A DNA stretch of 64,000 bases from Davidsoniella eucalypti (Eukaryota > Ascomycota > Sordariomycetes > Microascales > Ceratocystidaceae): assembly GCA_004009845.1 (NCBI GenBank), contig RMBW01000004.1:496001-560000 (forward strand), given 5' to 3'. The position numbers and the translations under genes are program-made. Position 1 is the first letter of the stretch; each line of letters opens with the position of its first letter. The notes beneath the pieces are model-generated. The model had not been told where the DNA came from. It ran no database searches and saw nothing but the letters and a program-made list of their open reading frames with translations. This document shows positions 23,977 through 33,570 of the stretch, piece after piece.

Positions 23977-25809
23977 TCATTCGTCTAGCAAGCCAACCGT
24001 ATGGTTGATGATGGCGTCCATTCCATGGCTACGAATAGCGCTAATGGGAATCGCAAGTACATTGTGAGTCCATGCGCCCTTGATGCCAGTCGGATGAGGC
24101 TCGTCGCCCTTCCGGATTGCCTCGATATATGTCTTCAGGGCCCGGAAATTCGCTTGGGTTTCCGGCATATCGGCCTTCGTGCCCACGACGTACCAAGGCT
24201 TAGCAGCGATATCCAATCCAGCATTCATCGGATCTGGTGCATGCGCTATAGGAAGCTGGGAACCAGGCGGTGCAGCGCCTATATTTCGACCAACTTCGTC
24301 GCTGAATGACTGTCTATTATTCGTTCCCGTCGCCGACGTCATGTCCCAATCGATGCGTGCATCTATCTCGCGGTGATGTTCCTCCTCATCGCGCATCCGC
24401 GCATATAGACCGACCTCGTTCCACAGCGCCTTGAGTGCTGCCACGGCATCGCCGGCACCAAGATCGATAACAAATGCTAACACACGGGCCCGTTCCACGT
24501 GTCGTAGGAAGGAGATGCCAAGGCCACGGTCTAGGTGGGCACCCTCTACGAGACCCGGGATATCGGCAACAGTGAAACGGGTGCGCGGCTCCTGTTCAAC
24601 GCTGGCATCAGGAAGACCAAGCTCGGGTGTAGCCGCATGTTTCTGGTATGTCCTCGTGGGTAAACGACCGCGATATCCATCAAGCACTACAGTTCCAATG
24701 TTGGGCTGTAGGGTGGTGAAGGCCCAATTACCGACTCGGGTGCGTGAGTTGCTGATCAGGCGTAGCAAGGTGCTCTTGCCGGCATTGGGCAGGCCAACAA
24801 GCCCGACATCGGCTAATAACCTAAGTTCCATCTCTATTGTCATGGTTACCGGCGGTTCCCCCTTAGTCGCCATCATAGGTCGCGGGCGATCACGGCACAC
24901 AAAGTGCGGGTTTCCCATGCCGCCGATGCCGCCTGAACAGAGTAGGATCGGCTGTGGTGTTGGCCGTGATAGATCCAGTCTGATCGGTCCCTCTGGTTGC
25001 GCATATAGACGATCACGCTTAGGCAGGCGCGGCATTTGCAGTGACTTGATATCGACCCGCGTAAGGGCGGGGTACGTAACAAAGCGCGTCTTTTCAATTT
25101 CCCATGGATCATCCACTGCCGGTAGCACGGGGCGCACGAACGGCTCGCCGCGTTTACTAGCAGCTGCCTCTTCCTCGTCTAGCAGCCTCTCTTGACGATT
25201 CCGCCGTTTGACTGCTAGTCTTTGGGCTCGTAGAAGCGCAGATTCACGCGCTGCTGGATCGTCACGGCTGGTTTCCCGTAGTACCGTGCCGACGGGCACT
25301 GTAATCACAACGTCCTGGCCCCGTGAACCGGCCTGGGCAGATCCGCGACCGTGTTTTCCACGGCCAGCCTTGACAAAGGTCTGGCGCGCAAGTTTGTACA
25401 GAGATGTCTCGCCCGGAACTGCCTGGATATACACATTACCACCACCGCCACCGTCGCCACCATTCGCCGGTCCGTCTGGCATGTAGGCTTCGCGCAGGAA
25501 AGCGACACAGCCGTTGCCGCCATGGCCCGCAACTAGGGTTAGTGAGGCCTTGTCGGCAAATGTGGGTGCCGCATAATCGTCGGGCGCTGGATTCAGATGG
25601 GAGTTCTGTAATGGTGCCTCATTTGAATATGAAGACGATGGAAATGGCGCTGGAGAGGCTGATACATTGGACTCTTCACACAGCTGGAGAGACGATGAGA
25701 AGCTTCGTAAGAGTGGCGATCGCAGAAAGACTGGTGTGCTGGGTTGGCGAAGACACGGATATAGAAAGGGTAGAAACGGGGCCCGAGGTGAAAGGCACCG
25801 CTGTGACAT
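23977..25809 (-). CDS. MTG2: mitochondrial ribosome-assembly GTPase, Obg family (Mtg2)
   Basis: A 610-aa intronless protein, starting at the ATG at 25809; the frame is open a few codons farther upstream without another ATG. The N-terminus (MSQRCLSPRAPFLPF..., then RSFSSS) is Arg/Ser/Leu-rich without acids, a typical matrix-targeting sequence. The Obg glycine-rich fold follows (AGHGGNGCVAF, NGGDGGGGGNVY, KAGRGKHGRG), interrupted by a basic insert at about 190-280. The G domain has G1 GLPNAGKST at 339-347, G3 DIPGLVEGAH, G4 TKAD and G5 ISA near the C-terminus, with an extra segment before G4. Yeast Mtg2 acts in assembly of the mitochondrial large ribosomal subunit. A bacterial-type Obg is excluded by the presequence and inserts. 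Confidence 0.93.
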   Translation of the reverse strand: MSQRCLSPRAPFLPFLYPCLRQPSTPVFLRSPLLRSFSSSLQLCEESNVSASPAPFPSSSYSNEAPLQNSHLNPAPDDYAAPTFADKASLTLVAGHGGNGCVAFLREAYMPDGPANGGDGGGGGNVYIQAVPGETSLYKLARQTFVKAGRGKHGRGSAQAGSRGQDVVITVPVGTVLRETSRDDPAARESALLRAQRLAVKRRNRQERLLDEEEAAASKRGEPFVRPVLPAVDDPWEIEKTRFVTYPALTRVDIKSLQMPRLPKRDRLYAQPEGPIRLDLSRPTPQPILLCSGGIGGMGNPHFVCRDRPRPMMATKGEPPVTMTIEMELRLLADVGLVGLPNAGKSTLLRLISNSRTRVGNWAFTTLQPNIGTVVLDGYRGRLPTRTYQKHAATPELGLPDASVEQEPRTRFTVADIPGLVEGAHLDRGLGISFLRHVERARVLAFVIDLGAGDAVAALKALWNEVGLYARMRDEEEHHREIDARIDWDMTSATGTNNRQSFSDEVGRNIGAAPPGSQLPIAHAPDPMNAGLDIAAKPWYVVGTKADMPETQANFRALKTYIEAIRKGDEPHPTGIKGAWTHNVLAIPISAIRSHGMDAIINHTVGLLDE

Positions 25810-26613
25810 GACAGCTCCAAATTTCAACGAGTGTGGTTAAGATATCTTCAAGTGACGTCCGATCTTATGGTTAGTGGAACTCAGAAAAATTGACGTTGGT
25901 GATGATAATAACCAGTAGTCTAGGGTTAATCAATGTGTATGTAGGGTTATATACCAGAAAAAAAATTCTATAAGGGTTCAACTACGTATGTTGACCCTAT
26001 TTAACACGACGTTGACGTTTGAAATTCATTACAACATCGAACAACAGTAATATATGATGGCTAGAATCTTGTCATCATAGCAATCCACCATGAGCTGATA
26101 TGTGATCGTGACGTCGTTCTCAATATATAAAGCCCAAAAATTCCTAATTCGCCACAGGCCCAACTTGCCATCGTGAGTGTGATAGAAACTTAAGCCTATG
26201 ACGATATCGCGGCCTCAACTGATCGGCCTACTATTGTATCTATACTATACTATGCAACAGTTGAACTACCCCATAAGCTGGTACCTTATAGCCTATTGCC
26301 TTTCCCCCCATATACGTACATGTGTTTAGCAGATTGTTTTGGTCTAGCCACTTAATGCCTCCTGTTGGGTGGGATGATGCAGAAGCTACTGGGTGGCAGC
26401 CGAAGCGATGCAAGTAGTGCTTCTGATATCGATTCCTATATTTGCATCTAGATAGAACGAGACTGCGTCTTTGGTAGCCATGGTCTTGTATCTAGAGTGC
26501 TGATTGTCAGAAGTACTAAGAGTTCGATCCTAGGAGGGGAAAATAAATAGGCGGTGAGCAAGCTCATTCTAAGCATCCGAGTAGCATGTATTAGTATGTA
26601 TCTTGAACAAAAG

Positions 26614-26632
26614 CCCCCCCCCCCCCCCCCCC
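26614..26632. repeat. 19-nt homopolymeric C tract
   Basis: An uninterrupted run of 19 C on the plus strand, preceded by AAAAG and followed by ATTAAC. It is by far the longest G/C homopolymer in the window. Confidence 0.95.
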
Positions 26633-28270
26633 ATTAACAATAACTAATTGTTGGCATTCTCAATGTCCAGTAATAGGTCAAACACCTGGAATAGTAAAAA
26701 GAAGGAGGCGAGCCTGCATCAAAGAGAGAAAGGAGGAATCAGATGTCTCGGGCGCTTTTGTTGCAGCAGCAGCAAATAATAGCACCAAACGGAATCGAGT
26801 TGACGTCCTGCTGGCTCTGCATATTGATAAATTATGATTAATTTCATTGCTGTTTCTCGTCCTGATTCAGACCAGACGGTAGTGGTGGATAACAGTATTT
26901 CAAGTCGTTGACTTACTTAACGGGGGGCAAGCCATGAGATTTTGGAATTCTCAAGGGGGACATGGAAGCCGAGGCTGAAAGAGCGACTTTGATGGTCGCC
27001 TTGACTATCTCTAGCTTAGGGCTTTTGAGCCTATTTGGTAATAGCTTTGTCGCAAATCAAAATATGGCTATGAGGACCAACTCACGAGGCATTGCTAAGG
27101 GAGGCTTTCACAAGGCAGTCCAAAAGAATAGATACACTAGGGGTACATAGTAGTTCATGATCGCCCATTGGACCACCTCCTAGGGCTCAGTCTAGAAAGG
27201 GACAAACTCAGCAAGCAATTGATCTGGTAAAGACGGAAAGGTGAGGCGGTCGCCACTTGACAACATCGTACGGAGCAGTACAAAAAAGGATGCAGAGAGG
27301 GGGGTGGCTAGACTAAGGTTACGATGGTTTTGTTGAAATCCGTTTATTGCGCAGATGTTTCCGTTCCTCTCTTTGTAAGTCGTCATGTGAAGACAGGCGA
27401 TTCTATCAGCTCATTGCTTAGTTGGGCAAGTATCCGCTCTTAGAGCAAGGCCAAGAGAGATAGATACCTTGTATTTCAGGCTAGCTTCATCTGTAAGCCT
27501 CAAGATAATGGTGCTAGTATATCTGTATATTGTTTAGATGCTTAGTATAAAAATACCCTTAGGAATGTGACCAGATCTACATTTCTAGCAAAACTAAGGC
27601 TGAGCTACCTATCTGTACTATGGATACGTGGGGGAGATGTCTTTTGCATGATTTACTCAGCGCTATAAAGTGAGAACGATTGACAAAGAAGGGCTAGCAA
27701 TTGGAACGAACTAATGAACGGATTGTAGTTCAAAGTCCAAGGTGTGGTTGAAAAGCCTAGCTTTTTCACCGCCCTAAAATTGGAACAAAGAATCCTAGGC
27801 TATTGGAGCTTAAGTATACCCATATAGATAATACATACATACATATCTGTAAAATGAGTGACAAGCGGCAAAAAAAGAAGCATTTAGAGTCGTCAGATCC
27901 GGGTTTTAAGACTGCCTGCCGTTTAAGCAGCATAAAAGTTGTATAAACTCAATTGTAGATGTGCAAATATGCTTGCTTCTGTATCTGCTCTGCATCAATA
28001 CAGTAGTGTGCTACACAAGCATAGGTACTACTTGCCATAATGTCAACTTTGTTGTGAAAGAGTTATACACATGCAAGGCCTGCATTTTAGCGAACGGCTC
28101 CGAACTCCCGCCATTCGAGCCATGACAGCAAGCGAGGCTGTAGAGTCCACTCGAAGATATACCATGCACAAAGTACATTGTATGCACATACATAAGCTAG
28201 AATACAGCATGAACCGTAAGTTATACTGGTTTCTGCCACTTCTATACTATGTCCGCGACTTTGACTATGA

Positions 28271-28277
28271 TATATAA
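28271..28277 (+). promoter_or_regulatory. TATA-like element upstream of tRNA-Asn
   Basis: TATATAA lies 43 nt before the mature tRNA 5' end, a position used by fungal Pol III genes for TFIIIB placement in addition to the internal A and B boxes. Confidence 0.45.
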
Positions 28278-28319
28278 GCCCTTTTTGAAGCCGACCTGAG
28301 CACGAATCGCAGAAACTCG

Positions 28320-28445
28320 TCCTCCGTGGCGCAATTGGCTAGCGCGTCTGACTGTTATAGTGCTCAAGATTTGGATGAAGATTCATTCTTCGAAAGGTGC
28401 CTATAGTATATCAGGAGGTTGACAGTTCAAGCCTGTCCGGGGGAG
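28320..28445 (+). tRNA. tRNA-Asn(GUU) with a 52-nt intron
   Basis: The cloverleaf closes fully. Acceptor stem TCCTCCG (28320-28326) pairs with CGGGGGA (28438-28444) with one G-T wobble; discriminator G is 28445. D stem GCGC (28329-28332) pairs with GCGC (28342-28345). Anticodon stem TCTGA (28347-28351) pairs with TCAGG (28411-28415). The T stem is GACAG/CTGTC with loop TTCAAGC. The anticodon loop reads C-T-GTT-A, then an intron at 28358-28409, then A38. The intron sits at the canonical 37/38 site, and TATAG beside the anticodon can pair with CTATA near its 3' end, giving the extended helix that tRNA splicing endonuclease needs. The anticodon GTT specifies Asn (AAC/AAU). The D arm (GGCGCAATTGGCTAGCGCG) is Asn-like. 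CCA is not encoded, as expected for eukaryotes. Confidence 0.9.
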
Positions 28446-31006
28446 CTTGCTTTTTGGTGCATGCATATCTCTAGTGCATATTTTTATGGCTTTTGGCTGG
28501 ATGTTTTTGTGTTTTGGTTAGGCGGTAAATGACAAGCCATGAGGCTAGGTTCTAGATTCTTCTTGAGTGTTTTGGTATGTATAGACCTGCGTATTATTTC
28601 TTGTTATTGAACAAGAGGCTGATGTAGTATTGAGGTGTAGCCAATGGGTTACCCCAATATGTGAAAGTTGTCGCATCAGGGGAGGAGAGACTGACCTGAT
28701 TAGGCTCGATACTACCCATTCTTTTGTTTGCACAGTAAGTGAGATGGTTCGCTCCGAGGAGAGGCCCGGGGACAGCAGCCAATATAGAAACAATAAGTTG
28801 TCGTTGATTATGATGCTAACCAAGGTCCAAGCTCCAGAGCGAATGGGGAGCCCGGGATAAACTATATGTATGTATAGTGTTCGATAGCCCGAGCTTGAAA
28901 GCGGTTGGAAGCGCTGCCAGTAGTACCGGCTGTGGAAATCAGGCATTTGAATATTCGAGATGTTGGTTAAGGCAGATTGATATGGCTGGCACAAAGATTC
29001 ATCCAGTCTAATACTATTTTCGGTAAGCTAGATATGACATAGTGAACCACGCCAGAAGAAGAACGCCGAAAAAATAAGAAGAAAAAACAAAATAAGAAGA
29101 AAATGTGTTGTCGTAGTGCAGTAAACAACAAACAACTGTAGCATCGTGGCAACTACCCATTTCGGCAGTCCTAGCAGATGGTTCCATGATTTCCATTATT
29201 TCACGCACAACAACGAGGCTGAACTCTAAGTTTTCCACCTTTTATTTGTTTCTTTGCTTCGGAAATTCTATATAACTACATATTTTGGTTTCACAATAGG
29301 CTTCAATTTCGCCATTCAACTCACCTCTACTACACTTACACCATTCTTGAATAATTATTAACGTCCTTAAAGGTCTGTCTCTCTTCATCTACTATCGAAG
29401 CTAGCTGGCTTCTGAGCTTCTCCAAATTACCACCCTCACTTGCTATCTCTAGCAAGTGCCGCATCGATACTATTGGCCAGGCCCAACATATCTATCAGAA
29501 TCTCTGTATTGAGATTGTTGGCTGTGTTGCCTGTTTTTTCCCTCTTTATCTTTCTTGCTAGTCACGCCGACATTGCGGTTAAGCTTACAAGCCACCACCA
29601 CATAGATAGCTAGTCCTTGCTCCACACTAGCTATTCGATATTGTTTGCCTTGCTATGAATAATTACTGTTGATCACCGAGCATTGCCTTTCTTCCCTGAT
29701 TGGGACTTTGTGCCGTGAATGACAGCACCCGACCCAGATTTTGCTTCTTTGACCAGGTATCTCTCATTCGTGCCTAACGATACCTCATTCTTCAACTTCG
29801 TTTTTGATCTGTGGCCAAGGGAAACGATCTGCATATTTCCTGATGGTTTTCTGCTTCTTGAATATTCTTGCTGCCTGTCCAATAGCCATAAACTAGGCTT
29901 TTATCTTCATCTAGAGTGATTGATCCATCCCTCTTGAACTCATTGTTCTTTTTGCACTGAGAACTTAGTATATCAACACCGACCTGCATTCTCACCAGCA
30001 TCGTCTAGCTACCTTCAACCTTCCGATACGCTATAGAGCTCCTGCTTTAGAGTCTCATATGCCGATAGAATACGTCGAGAGATACTAGCCCTGAATCTAC
30101 GAAACCCCGAAGTACGACTATAACCTAAGGAAAACCGTTTTATCTTCCGATTAATTTTACTTGTTCTTTCCTCTTTTGGCGTGTAACAACCTAGAGCTAG
30201 TCTTCGAACGTTAGAGCAACAGTTCGCACGTCCTTAAGCTCTGATACCCCAGACAGGTTGAAGAGACGACTTGAAACGCTTTACAGATAATCGGGCGCAG
30301 AATCGATCTTCTACAGAAGCACTTGCTATCTCAAGCGTTGATTTAGCCAGTAGCAAGCCTGTCGACATTGCCTGTCCATACCCAACCTAAGTAGTGCATC
30401 ATTATAGAGGTGAGTCGACCTTCTTCCAGCTTCCACTCATATAGGCCCAACACCATTTTTGTTAAGTGCACACTGCCTTTGAGTATTGTAGTAAGTACTA
30501 CTACTCTTGCACAGTCGCGTTATGCTGATATTCAGTGCGGCTATGATGATGTGTTGCTGCATCTATCTGCAGCTCGCCTGCATCTCACCACGTCCGCTAC
30601 CCTTTACTAGCCCCCCCTCGCCGCAGACGACACAGAAGCTTCGTTCATTGCTTGGTGCTTTAGGTTCATTCCCACTTGGCCATATTCTTTGCTCACCAGA
30701 TATGCGTACGCCTGTGTTGGAATCGACTGTGGCGTGCTTCTGACGCCTTTTGGTGTTCTAAAGTAACACCCTATAGCATCTTGTCCCATTCATATTGTTT
30801 ATGTTATTGCTTGCTGCAACGTTGAGCAGCAAAAGTTGCCTTTTTAGCAATGAGACCACACCCCTTCTTCCCTCCCCCGCCCCCAAATATGTAGTGGGCT
30901 ACAAGCCTAAGATTATTCGTAGTTGTAGCCACAAGCAAGAAATCTTGTTTCATGGCCACGACTATGGATAACTGTACCTATATTCACTTCGCCTAACACA
31001 AATTAT
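28446..31006. other. 2.5-kb region with a long pyrimidine-rich leader-like segment
   Basis: From about 29280 to 30410 the plus strand is unusually rich in CT, TTC and ACC words and poor in G-runs, like the long 5' leaders of fungal regulatory genes. A good splice donor (AGAG|GTGAGT, 30410) follows. No long coding exon can be joined convincingly; the nearest candidate downstream is the 65-aa ORF at 31007. The minus-strand frame at 28545-28994 has no signature and is not called. Confidence 0.45.
28451..28455 (+). terminator. Pol III T-run terminator of tRNA-Asn
   Basis: Five T residues begin six nt after the discriminator base, the normal RNA polymerase III stop. Confidence 0.8.
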
Positions 31007-31204
31007 ATGTCCCCAACCCACACAACACCACAACAGCACATATATCGGCTGCAATTGCGATACGAGAAACTTGAGCTCTGCACGCAAGAGGGAGCGGCCA
31101 TGAATAGTGCTCGGCTAATTGCTATGCGTGGTCTGGATTCAAGCATTCATGAACTAGAATCAAGCCTGACAGGGCCGAGGCGCCCAAGACGCACTGCCAG
31201 CTAA
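31007..31204 (+). CDS. possible small protein, 65 aa, helical
   Basis: The ATG at 31007 opens 65 codons. Residues 9-50 (QQHIYRLQLRYEKLEL..., then AAMNSARLIAMRGLDSSIHELE) are rich in Leu, Arg, Glu and Ala, spaced like an amphipathic helix or short coiled coil. The C-terminus GPRRPRRTAS is basic. The composition is clearly more protein-like than surrounding frames. It follows a long leader-like segment with a possible 5'-UTR donor at 30410. I recognise no family. It could be a complete small protein, one exon of a larger gene, or chance. Confidence 0.4.
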   Translation: MSPTHTTPQQHIYRLQLRYEKLELCTQEGAAMNSARLIAMRGLDSSIHELESSLTGPRRPRRTAS

Positions 31205-32673
31205 GTAGATGTTGCCGTCCGTGAGCCAGCTTAGTAGCTGATCAGCCGATCATGTGTTATCAAGGACATATAAGACTTGCTTCACCACTAGCCGTTGCAA
31301 CTGTCTGGTTGATACTGGTGACAGTATAGAGTATAGCGTACTGTTTGCTGCTTTACCCTGCCTGCAACCCCAGTCTCTCTGTGTCCACAATGGCTCCTCC
31401 CCCCACAATCCCCGGTCAATCTAGCAGCTTCGTTGCAACTATCTTCTATGAGCTGCTTGCTCTTGCTAGTTGAAGAGCCATTAGATGAAGCTAGAGATAA
31501 TTGGCCGTTTCTAGAAACGGGCTTCCGAGCAATACTGCTTGGTGCTTGCTCAAATATGTCTAGTGGTAGCAACAGAGGAAACCAAGAAAGACCGAAGCCT
31601 GAAGGAACTCGGCATAAAGCCGTCGTATCGTTGGCCGGCGGGCTATTCTCGCCGTGCCTGACGCTGGTGCTTGTTTTCTCATTCCTAATTCCTTGTAGAA
31701 TTTCCTACAAAAAGCAGCTGCATCGTACTGCACCATAAATGCAGCTAGCCAACCAGGCCGATGAACGAAGCAGGTATTTATTTTACTTTATCCAACCCTG
31801 ACGCTCTTCCATTTTTACCCCGTGCTTCTTCTTCTATTTTCCTTCCCCGGCCATTAAAATAGGTATTATCATCTATTTTTCTTGCTTTCAATTTTTATTG
31901 TCTCTTCTCTTATATTACATCGAATCGTGCCGAATCACATCTCACGATCATCTTGTTTATCTCAAGCGAGACATCGATATCTGTCATCCGCCATCTATAA
32001 CCCATCACCCTACTCAAATTGTCTCATTGTACACTAAACGGATCTTGTTCCCCGTATACTACATACCCGTCTACCCGCATCCGCCCATCTCGCAGAGGCA
32101 TGATAGCAGCGTTTACAAGCTCACCCGACGTGCCAAACTCGATCTAGAGCTGGACTTTACTCTTCATCGTCGTCATTTCAAAGTACAAAGCTGGTCTTTC
32201 TATGCAGTCATATCTGTACCAATCATTGCCACTACCATTATCGAAGTTGTCTAAATCTTCACTGCATGAGGCCATTTAGACACACTGAGACTTGAGTATC
32301 TTTGGGATATTCTATTTGCTACGTTGGTTGTATGATAGGAATCAAAAAGAGCTCTCTCCATAATAGAGTTCTTGGGGCAAATCACTAGTGTCCTAGTACT
32401 GCTTATAATCACCTTTATTCCCACTTTTTCTGCAATTGTTGTTCTTACTTCCCAACTTGGACAACTCTCACTGTAATCACTATCTTCAACTTCATTTGTT
32501 CTAGCATCTACTTTTATTGCTTGTACAATCATTGATTCATATCACCCATGTTAAATAACGCGCTGCCATACACGTCTCTCCTGCCTACATTGCAACGTAT
32601 CTCTTATACTTGTTCTCACTAGCATCACTGTTACTTTGCCCACAACCTGTCTTATAATCGCCTCTCTTGCTCC
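31205..32673. other. intergenic DNA and long pyrimidine-rich leader
   Basis: From about 31790 the plus strand becomes CT/ATC-rich up to the ATG at 32674, typical of a fungal promoter plus 5' UTR. The 118-codon frame at 31898-32254 is composed of these leader words and has no domain, so I do not call it. Confidence 0.5.
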
Positions 32674-33570
32674 ATGATCGCTAAGATGTCCCCCATTGAC
32701 GACCGCAGATACGTACGGCCTAGTAGATTAAACACAAGAACACCACACCCTGATCGTGGGTCTACAGCAACACCATCACCTCAACAACAGCAAATAATCA
32801 GAATGGACCCGGACTGTGCAATCTGTGCCTCGCCGGCTAACACGGCCTGTGAGTGTGAGTCCAAGGGCCTCGAGTTGGCTATCAAGCATGCTGAGCAACG
32901 CGTGATGCAATCGGTATATGATGATATCAGGTATGAAACCCTCGCTTGGTTAATATTATTAATTGTACAATTATACTAATATGAGTACAGACATTGGGTT
33001 CGCACACACGCCCAAGACTATATCCTAGAACACTTCCGTCAACTCACTGATCGCCGCAAAGCTGCCCACGCCGCCCAGCTTGACCGTTTGACCAACCATG
33101 CCTATTATCATTACCAGTCGCCACCAAGTCCCCACGAAATGGTAGCTGCTCAAGCAGCCCTGAAGCGCGGCATTGACCAAGACTGGCAAGCGAGTGTACA
33201 GCGTTACCCAGAAGTTCTTGAGTACTACTACGGCATGGTAGAGTTGACTCTGCCTGGTGACGATGAACCCGGTGTTAAGAACCCACCTCTGTCTGCTATA
33301 AGTGGCACTCGCAAAGCCGGCCGTCGGCTGAACAGCCTGCCAGCACCACCTATGAATCCGCCATTCAACCCCGATATGGCGCTTCCACCTCCACGCCTTG
33401 GATCAACTCCCCCGTATCCGCAGATGTTGGTTCGTCGACCTATCTCTCCTCCGCCTACCATGGATCGACGTACGCCAGGTCCACCGAACGGTGTCCCACC
33501 ACGCATGAACCGAATTGGATATCGTAGCGGCCCTCCTGGACCAGCCCCTCAGTATTATTCGACCTACTGA
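32674..33570 (+). CDS. uncharacterised fungal protein with CxxC-CxC motif and Pro-rich tail, 278 aa
   Basis: Exons 32674-32930 and 32991-33570 flank a 60-nt intron with consensus signals (GTATGA donor, TACTAAT branch site, ACAG acceptor). The first ATG is used; an alternative Met lies four codons in. Residues about 1-45 are basic and Gln-rich. Residues about 48-60 hold C-x2-C-x6-C-x-C (CAICASPANTACEC), probably a metal site. They are followed by a helical region with conserved-looking GLELAIKHAEQRVM and WVRTHAQDYIL. The last 100 residues are Pro/Gly/Arg-rich with many PP pairs and end in QYYSTY. I believe proteins of this layout are widespread in filamentous ascomycetes, but no function is known to me. 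It stands alone between long intergenic regions. Confidence 0.8.

Larger units (their letters stand above)
25810..28319. other. 2.5-kb gene-poor region between MTG2 and the tRNA gene
   Basis: The first 250 nt are the MTG2 promoter, with TGACGTC at 25853-25859, TGACGT at 25891 and 26013, TAGGGTTA at 25921, TAGGGTTA(T) at 25942 and ACCCTAT at 25994. A 19-nt C tract lies at 26614-26632. The remainder is AT-rich; the 62-codon frame at 26962-27150 has no recognisable family and I do not call it. Confidence 0.55.

Noticed and set aside
24431..25195. 254-codon plus-strand frame across MTG2
   Set aside because: Antisense shadow of the Obg coding sequence, Arg/Ser-rich as expected from the complementary codons.
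26440..26545. Possible second tRNA gene around the word GTTCGATCC at about 26521
   Set aside because: The B-box-like sequence is good, but the flanking five bases on each side do not pair as a T stem and no matching acceptor or D arm is found.
26962..27150. 62-codon frame with a hydrophobic stretch
   Set aside because: One short hydrophobic segment in an otherwise non-coding region is not enough; no leader-like sequence or splice signals around it.
28545..28994. 149-codon minus-strand frame beside the tRNA
   Set aside because: Mixed composition without a recognisable fold, in AT-rich flanking DNA; no splice-consistent extension.
31898..32254. 118-codon frame before the Pro-rich protein gene
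   Set aside because: It consists of pyrimidine-rich leader words (Ile, Thr, His, Ser, Tyr runs) and has no conserved segment.
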